64,000 nt of DNA from Sphingomonas aliaeris (GTDB taxonomy: Bacteria > Pseudomonadota > Alphaproteobacteria > Sphingomonadales > Sphingomonadaceae), in assembly GCF_016743815.1 (NCBI RefSeq), contig NZ_CP061035.1, positions 3,841,001 to 3,905,000 on the forward strand, written 5' to 3'. Below the pieces are notes generated by a model. That model had not been told where the DNA came from. It searched no databases and worked only from the letters and a program-made list of their open reading frames with translations. Made by a program: the position numbers and the translations under genes. Shown one piece after another: positions 13,699 to 22,916 of the stretch. Each line of letters opens with the position of its first letter. The first letter of the stretch is position 1.

Positions 13699-14250
13699 TT
13701 ACCAGTAGAAGTTGCGGATCACGTCGATCACGAAACCGCGGCGGGTATCGACCAGCAATACGTCGTTGTAATGACGCACCCAGCGCTGGTTGAAGCCCGG
13801 GTTGGGCAGGCGATAGCGCCACGGATCGTTGATGAAGTAGCGCGATCCGTAATAGGTCGGGGCGATCCGTACGCCGCTGCGGAAGACGTTGTAGCGGAAC
13901 GGTGCGTTCCAGTTGCCGCGGGCATAGATGTTGCGGTTCTGGTCGCGATAGCCGCGCCAGTCGTTGCGGCCCCAGTTGCGGCGATCGTCGCGCCGGTTGT
14001 CGCGCCAATCGTTTCGGCGGTCGCGTACGTCCTCGCGCAATTCCCGGCGGGCATCGCGGACGTCGCGGCGTTCGTTGCGGATATCGCTGCGGTCGCCGCG
14101 GCGATAGGCGTCGTTCAACTGGCGCTGTTCCTGCCGCACATCGCGCCGGTCGCGGCGGATTTCGCCGTTTGACTGGGCGTTGGCGACGGTCGGCGCGACG
14201 ACGGGGAACGCCGTTGCGGCGATCAGCGCGGTGAGGATCAATTTACGCAT
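13699..14250 (-). CDS. RcnB-like periplasmic protein
   Basis: 183 residues. The start is MRKLILTALIAATAFPVVAP with a Sec signal peptide, cleaved near ANA-QS. The middle (residues 30-105) is a highly charged Arg/Asp-rich segment with repeated RRD and RRDVR units, followed by a C-terminal part with aromatic residues and VLLVDTRRGFVIDVI, which matches the C-terminal domain of RcnB-type proteins. E. coli RcnB is a periplasmic protein linked to nickel/cobalt efflux; here no metal pump is adjacent, so the role is uncertain. A good hairpin terminator follows. Confidence 0.75.
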   Translation of the reverse strand: MRKLILTALIAATAFPVVAPTVANAQSNGEIRRDRRDVRQEQRQLNDAYRRGDRSDIRNERRDVRDARRELREDVRDRRNDWRDNRRDDRRNWGRNDWRGYRDQNRNIYARGNWNAPFRYNVFRSGVRIAPTYYGSRYFINDPWRYRLPNPGFNQRWVRHYNDVLLVDTRRGFVIDVIRNFYW

Positions 14251-14384
14251 CTTGGCATCTCCATTCTGTCCGGCGGCAGATCGGGGGAACCGCCGTCGTC
14301 CTGCTATATGGAGGCCGCCCGCTGAATGGAGCGGGAACGCGTTCGTCAGCAAATTGTAAGGGAAAGAGGAAGGTACTGCGACGG

Positions 14385-14871
14385 TTACGGCGTGTCGCGA
14401 TCCCCGCCGCCGCCACCCGGTGCGCCGATCGCGCCGACCGTGCCGATATTGCCGAACAGTTCGTCGAAGAAGCCGCGCTTGCGACCCAAAGTCGGCGTGG
14501 TCTTGCCGTACGGGCTGACGGAGGCGATCTGTTCGACGCCGCCCTTTGCGACACCCGTCACGACGCCCTGCGGGTTGAACGAGATGCGCAGCGTCAGCTG
14601 CTCCTTAGCCTTCGGGTTGTTGTACGCGAAGTTCCGGGAATCGCGGGAGATGTAATACCAGTCGCCCTGATTGAACTGGCTGGTGAAGGTCGGCTTGCCC
14701 AACGTCTGGAGCACCGAGGCGCGGTTATCGACCCCCGGCTGCACCGAATTCACCAGATCGGCATCGACGATATAGCCCTGATGCGACCGCAAGGGGGGTG
14801 CAGGCACCGGCGGCGATGGTCGCAAGCCCGAGGGCGGCGATCGTCATCAGCCGGGTTTTCGTGACGGTCAT
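14385..14871 (-). CDS. bamE: Outer membrane assembly lipoprotein BamE (frameshifted)
   Basis: The N-terminus MTVTKTRLMTIAALGLATIA runs into AAGAC, a lipobox, so it is a lipoprotein. The second part, read in another frame, is RSHQGYIVDADLVNSVQPGV, then GKPTFTSQFNQGDWYYISR, the SmpA/OmlA (BamE) fold. The six-base run at 14793-14798 contains one base too many: with five, the sequence reads C-T-P-L-R-S-H-Q-G-Y and the two parts join. BamE belongs to the BAM complex that inserts beta-barrels in the outer membrane. The C-terminus has a Gly-rich tail. The frameshift is probably a sequencing error. Confidence 0.85.
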
Positions 14872-14983
14872 CGAACTATCTCCAAGAGCCGGCGGCAAGA
14901 GTATACGTTGCACCGGCGCGCGATCGCCTCAATATGCCGGGGATCGCGGCCAAACAAGGGCAAGCGCGGGGCACGGAGCAGAC

Positions 14984-15502
14984 ATGAATCTTATTACGGG
15001 CTGGCTGGACGGCATAATGGGCCGCAGGAACGAGGAAGCGCTGCCGCTGTACAATGCGGTGGTGGCGCGTGCGCGTGAACCGCATTGGTATCTGGACGGT
15101 CAGGTGCCCGATACGGTCGATGGCCGATTCGACATGATCGCGGCGGTGCTGGGCTTCGTCGTGCTGCGGCTGGAACAGGACCGGCAGGGCGCGGCGATAT
15201 CGGCGGTGCTGACCGAGCGGTTCGTGGACGATATGGACGGGCAATTGCGTCAGATCGGGATCGGCGACGTCGTTGTCGGCAAGCATATCGGCAAGATGAT
15301 GGGGATGCTGGGCGGTCGGCTGGGCGCGTATCGCGACGGGCTGGCGGGTGACGGGATCGACGCGGCGCTGGTTCGCAACCTGTATCGTGGCGCGGCGCCC
15401 GCACCGGCCGCGCTGGCGCATGTTCGCGATACCTTGCTGGCGTTCCGCGACCGGCTGGCGGCGACGCCGATCGCCGATCTGGGCGAAGGACGCCTGCCAT
15501 GA
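14984..15502 (+). CDS. Ubiquinol-cytochrome c chaperone (CBP3/UQCC1-like)
   Basis: 172 residues from ATG 14984 after GGAG. HWYLDGQVPDTVDGRFDM near residues 34-51 and GDVVVGKHIGKMMGMLGGR in the middle are characteristic of the ubiquinol-cytochrome c chaperone family, homologous to yeast Cbp3, which assists cytochrome b/bc1 assembly. The gene overlaps the DUF177 gene by 4 bases, an arrangement I recall as common in alphaproteobacteria, and lies divergent to bamE. Confidence 0.82.
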   Translation: MNLITGWLDGIMGRRNEEALPLYNAVVARAREPHWYLDGQVPDTVDGRFDMIAAVLGFVVLRLEQDRQGAAISAVLTERFVDDMDGQLRQIGIGDVVVGKHIGKMMGMLGGRLGAYRDGLAGDGIDAALVRNLYRGAAPAPAALAHVRDTLLAFRDRLAATPIADLGEGRLP

Positions 15503-16023
15503 TCGCGCCGGAATTTTCGCGGGTCGAGCGGATCGACACGTTCGGCGCGGGCGAGCGCACGGTCGAGATCGAGGCTAACGAGACCGAGCGCGGGAAACTG
15601 GCCGAACGATTCGGGCTGGTGTCGCTGGGCCGGCTGACCGCCAGCTTCCGCGTACGAATGGAAGCGGCGGGCATCGTCGCACGGGGTACGGTGGATGCGT
15701 CCGTCGTGCAGGCCTGTTCGGTGACGGACGAACCGATTCCGGTCGAGATATCGGAAGAGGTCGCACTGCGCTTCATCGAGGAAGATGCGGTGAACGAAGA
15801 GGAGATCGAACTGTCCGAGGATGCGCTGGACACGATGTTCTACACCGGATCGGCGATCGACCTGGGCGAGGCGGCGGCGGAGACGGTCGCGCTGGCGCTG
15901 GACCCGTTCCCGCGCAGCCCGAATGCCGAGGCCGCGTTGAAGGCGGCGGGCGTGATCGGCGAGGACGAGGTCAAGCCGCTGGGTGCACTGGCCGGGTTGA
16001 AGGGGTTGCTGGAGAAGAAGTGA
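15499..16023 (+). CDS. DUF177 (YceD-like) protein
   Basis: 174 residues. It contains the conserved VQACSVTDEPIPVEI segment (about residues 73-87; in relatives a Cys-containing motif) and an acidic C-terminal half with FIEEDAVNEEEIELSEDALD followed by an LDPFPRSPNAE signature. This is the DUF177/YceD family, linked in other bacteria to ribosome or rRNA metabolism and often encoded near rpmF. Here it is coupled to the bc1 chaperone gene by a 4-base overlap, with no rpmF visible. The biochemical function is unknown. Confidence 0.82.
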   Translation: MIAPEFSRVERIDTFGAGERTVEIEANETERGKLAERFGLVSLGRLTASFRVRMEAAGIVARGTVDASVVQACSVTDEPIPVEISEEVALRFIEEDAVNEEEIELSEDALDTMFYTGSAIDLGEAAAETVALALDPFPRSPNAEAALKAAGVIGEDEVKPLGALAGLKGLLEKK

Positions 16024-16047
16024 GGGGGTGGGTTGCCCCGCTTTCGA

Positions 16048-16731
16048 TCAGCGCGGGCCGATGCCGGTGGCGAGCATGTCGGCGATGACGTCGGCGACGT
16101 CCGCGGGCGAGCGGTCCTGTTCCCAGACGCCGTAGCGCAGGCCGAGAAAGACGTTGATGCCCATCAGCGCCCAGGCGTGGATTTCGGAGACGTCGTCGCG
16201 AACCTCGCCGCGGGCGGCGGCGGCCTTCAGGCGGGCGGCGATGCGGTCGGCGGTGGTCGAATAATGGAGCCGAAAGCTTTCCGGATCGACGAATTCGGAT
16301 TCGTCGATGATGCGGTACAATTCCTTGTGGCCGCGGACGAAGGCGATGAAGTCGCGCAGGCCGGCATGTTCCGCCGCGAGCTGATCGGGCGCGGCGCGGA
16401 TTCCGGGGGCAACGTGATCGCGGACCTGATCGGACATGTCGCGGACCAGCGCGCGGAACACGGCGTCCTTCGAATCGAAATAGGTGTAGAAACTGCCGAG
16501 CGCGACGCCGGCGCGGCGGGTGATTCCGCTGATCGATGCGTCGTGGAAACCGCGTTCGCCGAATTCCAGCGCGGCGGCATCCAGGATGGCGCGCATCGTC
16601 TTGCGGCCGCGTTCGGTGCGCGGGGTCTTGCCCGCCCCGGCGGCGTCGGCGGCCAGTTCGCGGCCGGTTTCCGTCGATAGATCAGGTGTTTGCCCGGCGG
16701 GCGGCGTTGCCGGATCGACACGCTTTTGCAT
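16048..16731 (-). CDS. TetR-family transcriptional regulator
   Basis: 227 residues. After a disordered N-terminal 40 residues, the TetR HTH reads MRAILDAAALEFGERGFHDA, then SISGITRRAGVALGSFYTYF (about residues 46-85). The C-terminal ligand domain is of a common type. The gene is divergent to a TonB receptor gene, and a perfect 21-bp palindrome lies between them, so it probably represses the receptor and perhaps itself. The ligand is unknown, likely related to the substrate of the receptor/MFS pair. Confidence 0.9.
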   Translation of the reverse strand: MQKRVDPATPPAGQTPDLSTETGRELAADAAGAGKTPRTERGRKTMRAILDAAALEFGERGFHDASISGITRRAGVALGSFYTYFDSKDAVFRALVRDMSDQVRDHVAPGIRAAPDQLAAEHAGLRDFIAFVRGHKELYRIIDESEFVDPESFRLHYSTTADRIAARLKAAAARGEVRDDVSEIHAWALMGINVFLGLRYGVWEQDRSPADVADVIADMLATGIGPR

Positions 16732-16759
16732 TATTTCCTCTCCCCCGCCCGACCCAAGT

Positions 16760-16780
16760 TGAAACCTGGTTCAGGTTTCA
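16760..16780. promoter_or_regulatory. Probable TetR operator
   Basis: TGAAACCTG-GTT-CAGGTTTCA is a perfect palindrome with 9-bp arms and a 3-base centre, between the divergent regulator and receptor genes. Size and position fit a TetR-dimer site. It lies 28 bases upstream of the regulator start. Confidence 0.75.
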
Positions 16781-16858
16781 TTATAGCGACCGCATACGGC
16801 GCACAACCCGGCTTCGACCGGGGGCATCATGCAGCGTCAGCAGGAGGGGATCACTACC

Positions 16859-19237
16859 ATGTCACGCCGGGTATCCACGCGCACGCTGCTCAACGCCAGC
16901 GCCGCATTCGCCGTCATCGCTGCAGTTCCGGCTTTCGCGCAGGAGGCCCCTGCCGCCGCGCTGGTCGAGGAAGGCGTGATCCCGGACGATTCGGGTGCGA
17001 TCGTCGTTACCGCACGCCGCCGCGAGGAGCGCCTGATCGACGTGCCGGTCGCGATCACCGCCTTTTCGGGTGCGCAGCTGGAGGCGTCGGGATCGATCGA
17101 CGTGACCGACCTGTCCAACGTGACGCCGAACGTGACGCTGGAAGTATCGCGCGGCACCAACTCGACGCTGTCGGCCTTCATCCGCGGCGTGGGGCAGCAG
17201 GATCCGGTCGCCGGGTTCGAGGCGGGCGTCGGCATCTATCTGGACGACGTGTATCTCAACCGTCCGCAGGCGGCGGTGCTCGACATCTACGACGTGGAGC
17301 GGATCGAGGTGCTGCGCGGGCCGCAGGGGACCCTGTACGGGCGCAACACGATCGGCGGCGCGGTGAAGTACGTCACGCGGCGGATCGGCGACAAGCCGAC
17401 GCTCAACCTGCGCGCGACCTATGGCAGCTATGACCAGGCGGACGGCGTGATCAGCGCGAGCACACCGATCGGCGACAGCGGTTTCCGGATCGGCGGTGCG
17501 GTCGCGCGGCTGACGCGTGGCGGGTTCGGCAAGAACCTGACGACCGGCGAGGACAATTATAACAAGGATTTGTGGGGTGCGCGCGGCACGTTGCAGTTCG
17601 AACCGGGCAGCAGCGCATTCTTCCGCCTGTCCGGCGACTATACCAAGGATAATAGCAACACGCGCGGCGGCCACCGGCTGATCGCACCGCTGAACGGCAC
17701 CAATTTCCCGGTACTGAATGACGTGTATGACAGCCGTGGCGCGTTGCTGGCGCCGAAGCAGTCGGTCGAGGCATATGGCGGGTCGCTGTTCGCCGAGGTG
17801 AAGCCGAGCGACTGGCTGACGTTCCGGTCGATCACCGGATATCGCAAGGACGACAGCGCGACGCCGATCGATTTCGACGCGCTGCCTGCGGTCGATGTCG
17901 ACGTGCCCGCTTTCTACAACAACAAGCAGTTCAGCCAGGAAGTGCAGTTGCTGGTCGATACCGGGCCGCTGAACGCGCTGGTCGGGTTGTATTATCTGGA
18001 TGCGCAGGCGACCACGGTGTTCGACGTGCGGCTGCCGGGATCGCTGACGGCGCTGACGTTCGGCAACGTGCGGACGGATACGGTCGCTATCTTCGGCGAT
18101 GCGACATACGACATCACGCCGATGCTGAGCATCTCGGTCGGCGGGCGGTACACCTGGGATACGCGCCGGTCGCAGATCCAGCGCAACCTGTATATCGGGT
18201 CGTCGCCCTATTTCGGCGGGACAAGCGCGCCGGCCGTTCCACAAACCAATTTTCGCGGATCGGCGGACTTTGCGAAATTTACGCCGCGTGCCTCGATCAG
18301 CTTCAAGCCGGCGCAGGATCACTTGCTGTATGCAAGCTATTCGAAGGGCTTCAAGGGCGGCGGGTTCGACCCGCGCGGTGTCGCAACCCTGGCGCCGGAT
18401 CTGAACGGCAACGGCGTGAACGGCGCGGGCGGCGATCAGGGGGACATCTACAGCTTCCTGTCGTTCGATCCCGAAACGGTCGAAAGCTACGAAGTCGGAT
18501 ACAAAGCATCGATGTTCGATCGCCGCCTGACGCTCGCGGTATCGGGTTTTCATTCCAAATATACCGATGTGCAGGTGCCGGGATCGGCAGGCACGATCGT
18601 CGGCGGCATCCCGACCTTTGCGGGCATCACGACGAATGCGGGCAAGGCGCGGATCAACGGCGTCGAGCTTGAAGCGAATGCGACGCTGATCCGGGGCACG
18701 GACGGGACGCGGCTGTCGGTTGCGGGCACGCTCGGCTACCTCGACGCGAAGTATCTGGAGTTCATCGGTAACATCAACAATCTGCCGGTCGACGTGGCGA
18801 AGTTCCGCAAGTTCCAGAACACGCCGGACCTGACCGCGAGCGGCACCGTCGCCTTCTCCGCACCGATCGGCAGCAGTTCGGTCGATCTGAGTTCAACGCT
18901 GTCGTATCGCAGTTCCTCTCAGCAGTTCGAACTGCGTACGCCGGGTCTGGACCAGCCCGGCTTCGCGCTGCTGGATGCGAACATCGTCTACAATATCGAC
19001 GAGCGCTTCTCGATCGGCGTGCATGGCAAGAACCTGACGAACAAAAGGTACATCGTGTCGGGTTACAATTTCCTGGCGCAGAACCCGACGACCGGGGCGT
19101 ACGTGCTGTCGGTCGTGCAGACGAACCCGAACTATCTCGTGCCGGGTCTGGGATCGACGCTGGGCAATACCGGCGTGCTGACAGCCTATTACGGCAACCC
19201 GCGCCAGGTGTTCGCGACCGTCACCGCGAAGTTCTGA
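16859..19237 (+). CDS. TonB-dependent receptor
   Basis: About 792 residues, with a strong AGGAGGGG Shine-Dalgarno 10 bases before ATG 16859. It has a signal peptide (residues 1-32, ending VPAFAQ), a TonB-box-like IVVTARRR, a plug domain with VEVLRGPQGTLYGRNTIGG-type motif, and a 22-strand barrel ending in F (VFATVTAKF). It is of the large sphingomonad receptor class rather than a clear siderophore receptor. It is probably controlled by the divergent TetR regulator and followed by an MFS transporter, suggesting uptake of one compound through outer and inner membrane. The substrate is unknown. Confidence 0.93.
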   Translation: MSRRVSTRTLLNASAAFAVIAAVPAFAQEAPAAALVEEGVIPDDSGAIVVTARRREERLIDVPVAITAFSGAQLEASGSIDVTDLSNVTPNVTLEVSRGTNSTLSAFIRGVGQQDPVAGFEAGVGIYLDDVYLNRPQAAVLDIYDVERIEVLRGPQGTLYGRNTIGGAVKYVTRRIGDKPTLNLRATYGSYDQADGVISASTPIGDSGFRIGGAVARLTRGGFGKNLTTGEDNYNKDLWGARGTLQFEPGSSAFFRLSGDYTKDNSNTRGGHRLIAPLNGTNFPVLNDVYDSRGALLAPKQSVEAYGGSLFAEVKPSDWLTFRSITGYRKDDSATPIDFDALPAVDVDVPAFYNNKQFSQEVQLLVDTGPLNALVGLYYLDAQATTVFDVRLPGSLTALTFGNVRTDTVAIFGDATYDITPMLSISVGGRYTWDTRRSQIQRNLYIGSSPYFGGTSAPAVPQTNFRGSADFAKFTPRASISFKPAQDHLLYASYSKGFKGGGFDPRGVATLAPDLNGNGVNGAGGDQGDIYSFLSFDPETVESYEVGYKASMFDRRLTLAVSGFHSKYTDVQVPGSAGTIVGGIPTFAGITTNAGKARINGVELEANATLIRGTDGTRLSVAGTLGYLDAKYLEFIGNINNLPVDVAKFRKFQNTPDLTASGTVAFSAPIGSSSVDLSSTLSYRSSSQQFELRTPGLDQPGFALLDANIVYNIDERFSIGVHGKNLTNKRYIVSGYNFLAQNPTTGAYVLSVVQTNPNYLVPGLGSTLGNTGVLTAYYGNPRQVFATVTAKF

Positions 19238-19348
19238 ATGCGGTGATTGCGCATGGACGACCGCCCCGGCGGTCGTCATGACGATACGGGCGCGCGGCAA
19301 CGATTGGGCGCCCGTTACACTGCCGTCCTACCAGCGCGCCCGGAGAGC

Positions 19349-20629
19349 ATGACGATGAGCACCGCCCCACAGACCGGCCTGCCCCGCACGTCACGCCCGC
19401 CGTCGCTGGTGCTGGCGATGTTGCTGCTCGTCTACACGTTCAACTTTCTCGACCGGCAGATCCTGGGCATATTGGTCCAGCCGATCAAGGCGGACCTGGG
19501 GCTGACGGATACGCAACTGGGCGCGCTGGGCGGAATTGCCTTCGCCCTGCTCTATTCCACGCTGGCGATCCCTTTGGCGCTGATCGCCGACCGGACGAGC
19601 CGAAGCTGGGTGATCACCATATCGCTGACGGTGTGGAGCGGCTTCACCGCATTGTGCGGCATAGCCACGAACTTCTGGCAACTGTTCGCCTTCCGCCTCG
19701 GCGTCGGCGTGGGCGAGGCCGGTGGCGTCGCGCCGTCCTATGCGTTGATCGCGGACTATTTTCCGCCGGAAAAGCGCGCGCGGGCGCTGGCCATCTATTC
19801 GCTCGGCATTCCGATCGGACTGGCGAGCGGCACGCTGCTTGGCGCGTATATCGCCAATCATGTCGACTGGCGTGCGGCGTTCCTGATCGTCGGGCTGGCG
19901 GGGATCATATTGGCCCCGATCTTCCGCCTGATCGTCAAGGACCCGGTGCGCCCCGTCGCGCCCAAGGGGCAGGCCCCGATATCGGCCGTGTTTGGCGTGC
20001 TCGCGAAGAAGCCGAGCTTCTGGCTGATGGCGTTCGCCGCGTCGATGAGTTCGATGGCGGGATATGGCCTCGCATTCTGGGTGCCATCGGTGCTGATCCG
20101 CAGTTACGGGTTCGATCTGGCGACGACGTCCTATTTCTTCGGATCGTTGCTGCTGATCGGCGGCGTCGCGGGTGTCTTTCTCGGCGGGGTACTGGCCGAC
20201 CGGATGGGAAAAACGGATCGCGGATTCTACGCGCGATTGCCGGCGCTTGCGTGGCTGATCACCGCACCATTGTTCATCGCGGGATTCATGAGCCCGTCGC
20301 CGGCGGTCGCCTGGGCGTTCCTGCTGATCCCCAACGCGCTCAACATCCTGTGGCTGGGGCCGCTGGTCACCGCGGTCCAGCATCTGGTGCCACCACATAT
20401 GCGCGCGACAGCCTCGGCCAGCTTCCTGTTCATCAACAATCTGATCGGACTGGGGCTTGGATCGCTGGCCATGGGCAAGCTGTCCGACATCATGACGCCA
20501 CAGTTCGGGAACGACGCCCTGCGCTATTCGGCGATAGCGGTCGTGTGCCTGTATTTCGTCGCGGCGTTGCTCGGTTTCCTCGCCGCGAAGCCGCTGCGCA
20601 GAGACTGGGTGGACGAGCCGGCGGCGTGA
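19349..20629 (+). CDS. MFS transporter (spinster-like)
   Basis: About 426 residues with 12 predicted membrane segments. NFLDRQILGILVQPIKADLG in the first helix, the cytoplasmic motif LIADRTSRSWVI, and GVGEAGGVAPSYALIADYFP belong to the spinster-type branch of the major facilitator superfamily. ATG 19355 is an alternative start with slightly better spacing to GGAGAG. It follows the TonB receptor gene by 111 bases and probably transports the same substrate class across the inner membrane. A second C-terminal MFS fragment directly follows. Confidence 0.88.
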   Translation: MTMSTAPQTGLPRTSRPPSLVLAMLLLVYTFNFLDRQILGILVQPIKADLGLTDTQLGALGGIAFALLYSTLAIPLALIADRTSRSWVITISLTVWSGFTALCGIATNFWQLFAFRLGVGVGEAGGVAPSYALIADYFPPEKRARALAIYSLGIPIGLASGTLLGAYIANHVDWRAAFLIVGLAGIILAPIFRLIVKDPVRPVAPKGQAPISAVFGVLAKKPSFWLMAFAASMSSMAGYGLAFWVPSVLIRSYGFDLATTSYFFGSLLLIGGVAGVFLGGVLADRMGKTDRGFYARLPALAWLITAPLFIAGFMSPSPAVAWAFLLIPNALNILWLGPLVTAVQHLVPPHMRATASASFLFINNLIGLGLGSLAMGKLSDIMTPQFGNDALRYSAIAVVCLYFVAALLGFLAAKPLRRDWVDEPAA

Positions 20630-20772
20630 CTGGCGCGCTGTCCGATGCGCTGAAGCACAGGTATGGCGAAGCCTCGCTATGCGGCGATTATCGGGTCAGC
20701 CTGTACCTCGTCGCCGCCGTACTAGCGCTGCTGGCGGTCAAGCCGCGCGAGCGGGTGGGGCGAGGCGAATAG
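20626..20772 (+). pseudogene. C-terminal remnant of a second MFS transporter
   Basis: Overlapping the stop of the MFS gene, a frame of 48 codons reads GALSDALKHRYGEASL, then SLYLVAAVLALLAVKP. It lines up with the C-terminus of the intact transporter (GKLSDIMTPQFGNDAL ... LYFVAALLGFLAAKP), including the LSD loop and the final helix. It is too short to work. The most likely origin is a deleted tandem transporter gene of which only the last helix remains. Confidence 0.65.
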
Positions 20773-20805
20773 CTGAGACTGGCCGGGTCGGGTGGATTTC
20801 CCCGT

Positions 20806-20886
20806 CCCCGTTCGTTTCGAGCGTAGTCGAGAAACATGCGCCGGGTGCTTTGGGCCGGTTTCTCGACTTCGCTCGAAACGAACGGT
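20806..20886. repeat. REP-like inverted repeat, type B, copy 2
   Basis: The arms CCGTTCGTTTCGAGCG and its reverse complement, with one change from copy 1 (GTAGT instead of AAGT), surround a different spacer. It lies between the MFS remnant and the end of prfC, where two genes converge. Confidence 0.85.
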
Positions 20887-20942
20887 GGAGGGGTGAAGCG
20901 GGAATGGCGATCAATTGAAGTGACCGCGAACCTCGACCGCCT

Positions 20943-22514
20943 CTACCGCTCGCGCGTGGCGGCGAACTTCACCTTCGGGTAGCGATCGGAGACGTAGCCG
21001 ACGTCCCAAGCGGTCTTCGCCATGTAGACGGGGTTGGCGTCGCGGTCCTTCGCCATGCTGGAGCGGTTGAGGTCCATGAACGCCTTGAGGTCCGCCGGAT
21101 CCTCCGCCGAGACCCAGCGCGCAGTGTCGTAGGGAGCCATTTCGAGGCCGGCATCGACCTTGTATTCCGCGTCGAGCCGGGACAGCAGAACCTCCAACTG
21201 CAACTGTCCGACAACGCCGATGATCAGGTTGGATCCGATCTCCGGGTAGAAGACCTGGGTCACGCCCTCTTCGGCCATGTCGTCCAGCGCCTTGCGCAAC
21301 TGCTTGGTCTTGGTCGGGTCCTTCAATGCGACGCGGCGCAGGATTTCGGGTGCAAAATTGGGCAGGCCGGTAAAGCGCACGTCGGCGCGCTCGCTCATCG
21401 TGTCGCCCACCCGCAACGTGCCGTGGTTGGGGATGCCGATGATGTCGCCCGGAAACGCCTCGTCCGCGAGTTCGCGGTTCTGCGCGAAGAACAGGATCGG
21501 CGAATGGATCGCGATCGGCTTGCCGTGGCCGGTCGGGGTCAGCTTCATGCCGCGTTTGAACGTGCCCGAACATAGCCGCATGAACGCGATGCGATCGCGG
21601 TGATTGGGGTCCATGTTCGCCTGGACCTTGAAGATGAAGCCGGTGACGTCGGGGCGTTCCGGCGTGACGGCGGCGGGTTCGGCCGGCTGCGGGCGTGGAC
21701 CGGGGGCATGCTGTCCCAGCGCCGCGATCAGTTCTGCGACCCCGAAATCCTTGAGCGCGGAGCCGAAATAGACGGGCGTCAGATCGCCTGCGCGATACGC
21801 CTCGACATCGAACGAGGCATAGCCGCCCATCGCCAGTTCGGATTCGTCCTTCAGCGTGGCGAGCCCGGCCGACGTGATCGTCGCGGCCAATTTCGGATCG
21901 TCCATTCCGTCGAACGGGATCGCGCGGCCCATGAACTCGCGGCTCGGCCCCTCGGGCTGGCTGAGGGTATTGGCGTGCAGATCGTACACGCCTTCGAAAT
22001 CGCTGCCCATGCCCACCGGCCAGCTCATCGGGCAGACGTCCAGCTGGAGCATGTCGGCGATCTCGTCGAGCAGTTCGAACGGCGGGCGGCCCTCGCGATC
22101 GACCTTGTTGACGAAGGTGATGATCGGAACCGAGCGCAGGCGGCAGACCTCGAACAGCTTGCGCGTCTGCGCCTCGATACCGCGCGCGGCGTCGATCACC
22201 ATGACCGCGGAATCGACCGCGGTCAGCGTGCGGTACGTATCCTCGCTGAAATCCTCGTGGCCCGGCGTGTCGAGCAGGTTGAAGGTCAGGCCGTCCTTCT
22301 CGAACGTCATGACCGAGGAAGTGACGGAGATTCCGCGCTGCTGCTCGATCTTCATCCAGTCGGAGCGGGCACGACGGTTCTGCCCGCGCGCCTTCACCTC
22401 GCCCGCGAGATGGATGGCGCCGCCGAAATAGAGCAGCTTTTCCGTGAGCGTGGTCTTGCCGGCGTCGGGATGCGAGATGATCGCGAAGGTGCGGCGGTCG
22501 GAGGTATGATTCAT
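20943..22514 (-). CDS. prfC: Peptide chain release factor 3
   Basis: 523 residues (E. coli RF3: 529). From ATG 22514 the GTPase domain shows SHPDAGKTTLTEKLL (G1), RGISVTSSVM (G2), DTPGHEDFSEDTYR (G3) and NKVDREG (G4), followed by domains II and III ending KVKFAATRER. RF3 is the GTPase that releases RF1/RF2 from the ribosome after peptide release. The upstream frame extension (to 22835) reads through repeats and is rejected as start. The gene is monocistronic. Confidence 0.96.
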   Translation of the reverse strand: MNHTSDRRTFAIISHPDAGKTTLTEKLLYFGGAIHLAGEVKARGQNRRARSDWMKIEQQRGISVTSSVMTFEKDGLTFNLLDTPGHEDFSEDTYRTLTAVDSAVMVIDAARGIEAQTRKLFEVCRLRSVPIITFVNKVDREGRPPFELLDEIADMLQLDVCPMSWPVGMGSDFEGVYDLHANTLSQPEGPSREFMGRAIPFDGMDDPKLAATITSAGLATLKDESELAMGGYASFDVEAYRAGDLTPVYFGSALKDFGVAELIAALGQHAPGPRPQPAEPAAVTPERPDVTGFIFKVQANMDPNHRDRIAFMRLCSGTFKRGMKLTPTGHGKPIAIHSPILFFAQNRELADEAFPGDIIGIPNHGTLRVGDTMSERADVRFTGLPNFAPEILRRVALKDPTKTKQLRKALDDMAEEGVTQVFYPEIGSNLIIGVVGQLQLEVLLSRLDAEYKVDAGLEMAPYDTARWVSAEDPADLKAFMDLNRSSMAKDRDANPVYMAKTAWDVGYVSDRYPKVKFAATRER

Positions 22515-22584
22515 CGCAGCGCCGTAGCTGGTGTGGGCGATTTGCTCAACTGGAGGCGGGCGGGGCGCAGCGCTGTCTTTTCTT

Positions 22585-22661
22585 CTCCGCGTCTCCGCGT
22601 GAATCATTCTACGATCGCGCGTGGGGAAGAATTGTTCACGCGGAGGCGCGGAGACGCGGAG
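22585..22661. repeat. Inverted repeat, CTCCGCGTCTCCGCG type
   Basis: CTCCGCGTCTCCGCGTGAA and, about 30 bases on, TTCACGCGGAGGCGCGGAGA with GCGGAG at the end form a long imperfect hairpin. It is the first of three different repeat units between prfC and the aldose-epimerase gene. Confidence 0.85.
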
Positions 22662-22727
22662 ATAGAAGGTTTGTTCGCGCCGAGGCGCTGGGGGCGCAGA
22701 GGGTGATCGGCGTGGAAGGCCGATCTT

Positions 22728-22832
22728 CTCCCCTCCCTGGAAGGGAGGGGACGGGGGTGGGTGGGCCTGAGGCGCGCATTCCGTTTCCACGAGACCGACC
22801 CACCCCCAGCCCCTCCCTTCCAGGGAGGGGAG
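22728..22832. repeat. Inverted repeat, CTCCCCTCCCTGGAAGG type
   Basis: Each end is itself a palindrome (CTCCCTGGAAGGGAG) followed by a C- or G-rich arm (GGGGGTGGGTGGG; CCCACCCCCAG), and the two ends are inverted relative to each other around about 35 bases. No coding capacity is evident. Confidence 0.85.
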
Positions 22833-22916
22833 CAAGAAGGAGAGCGCCTCCCTTTCAGGGACAGAGTTAGAAGGGGGCGCCCATTCAAGGCGGCGGGGCG
22901 GCAGTTCGTTCTTTAT

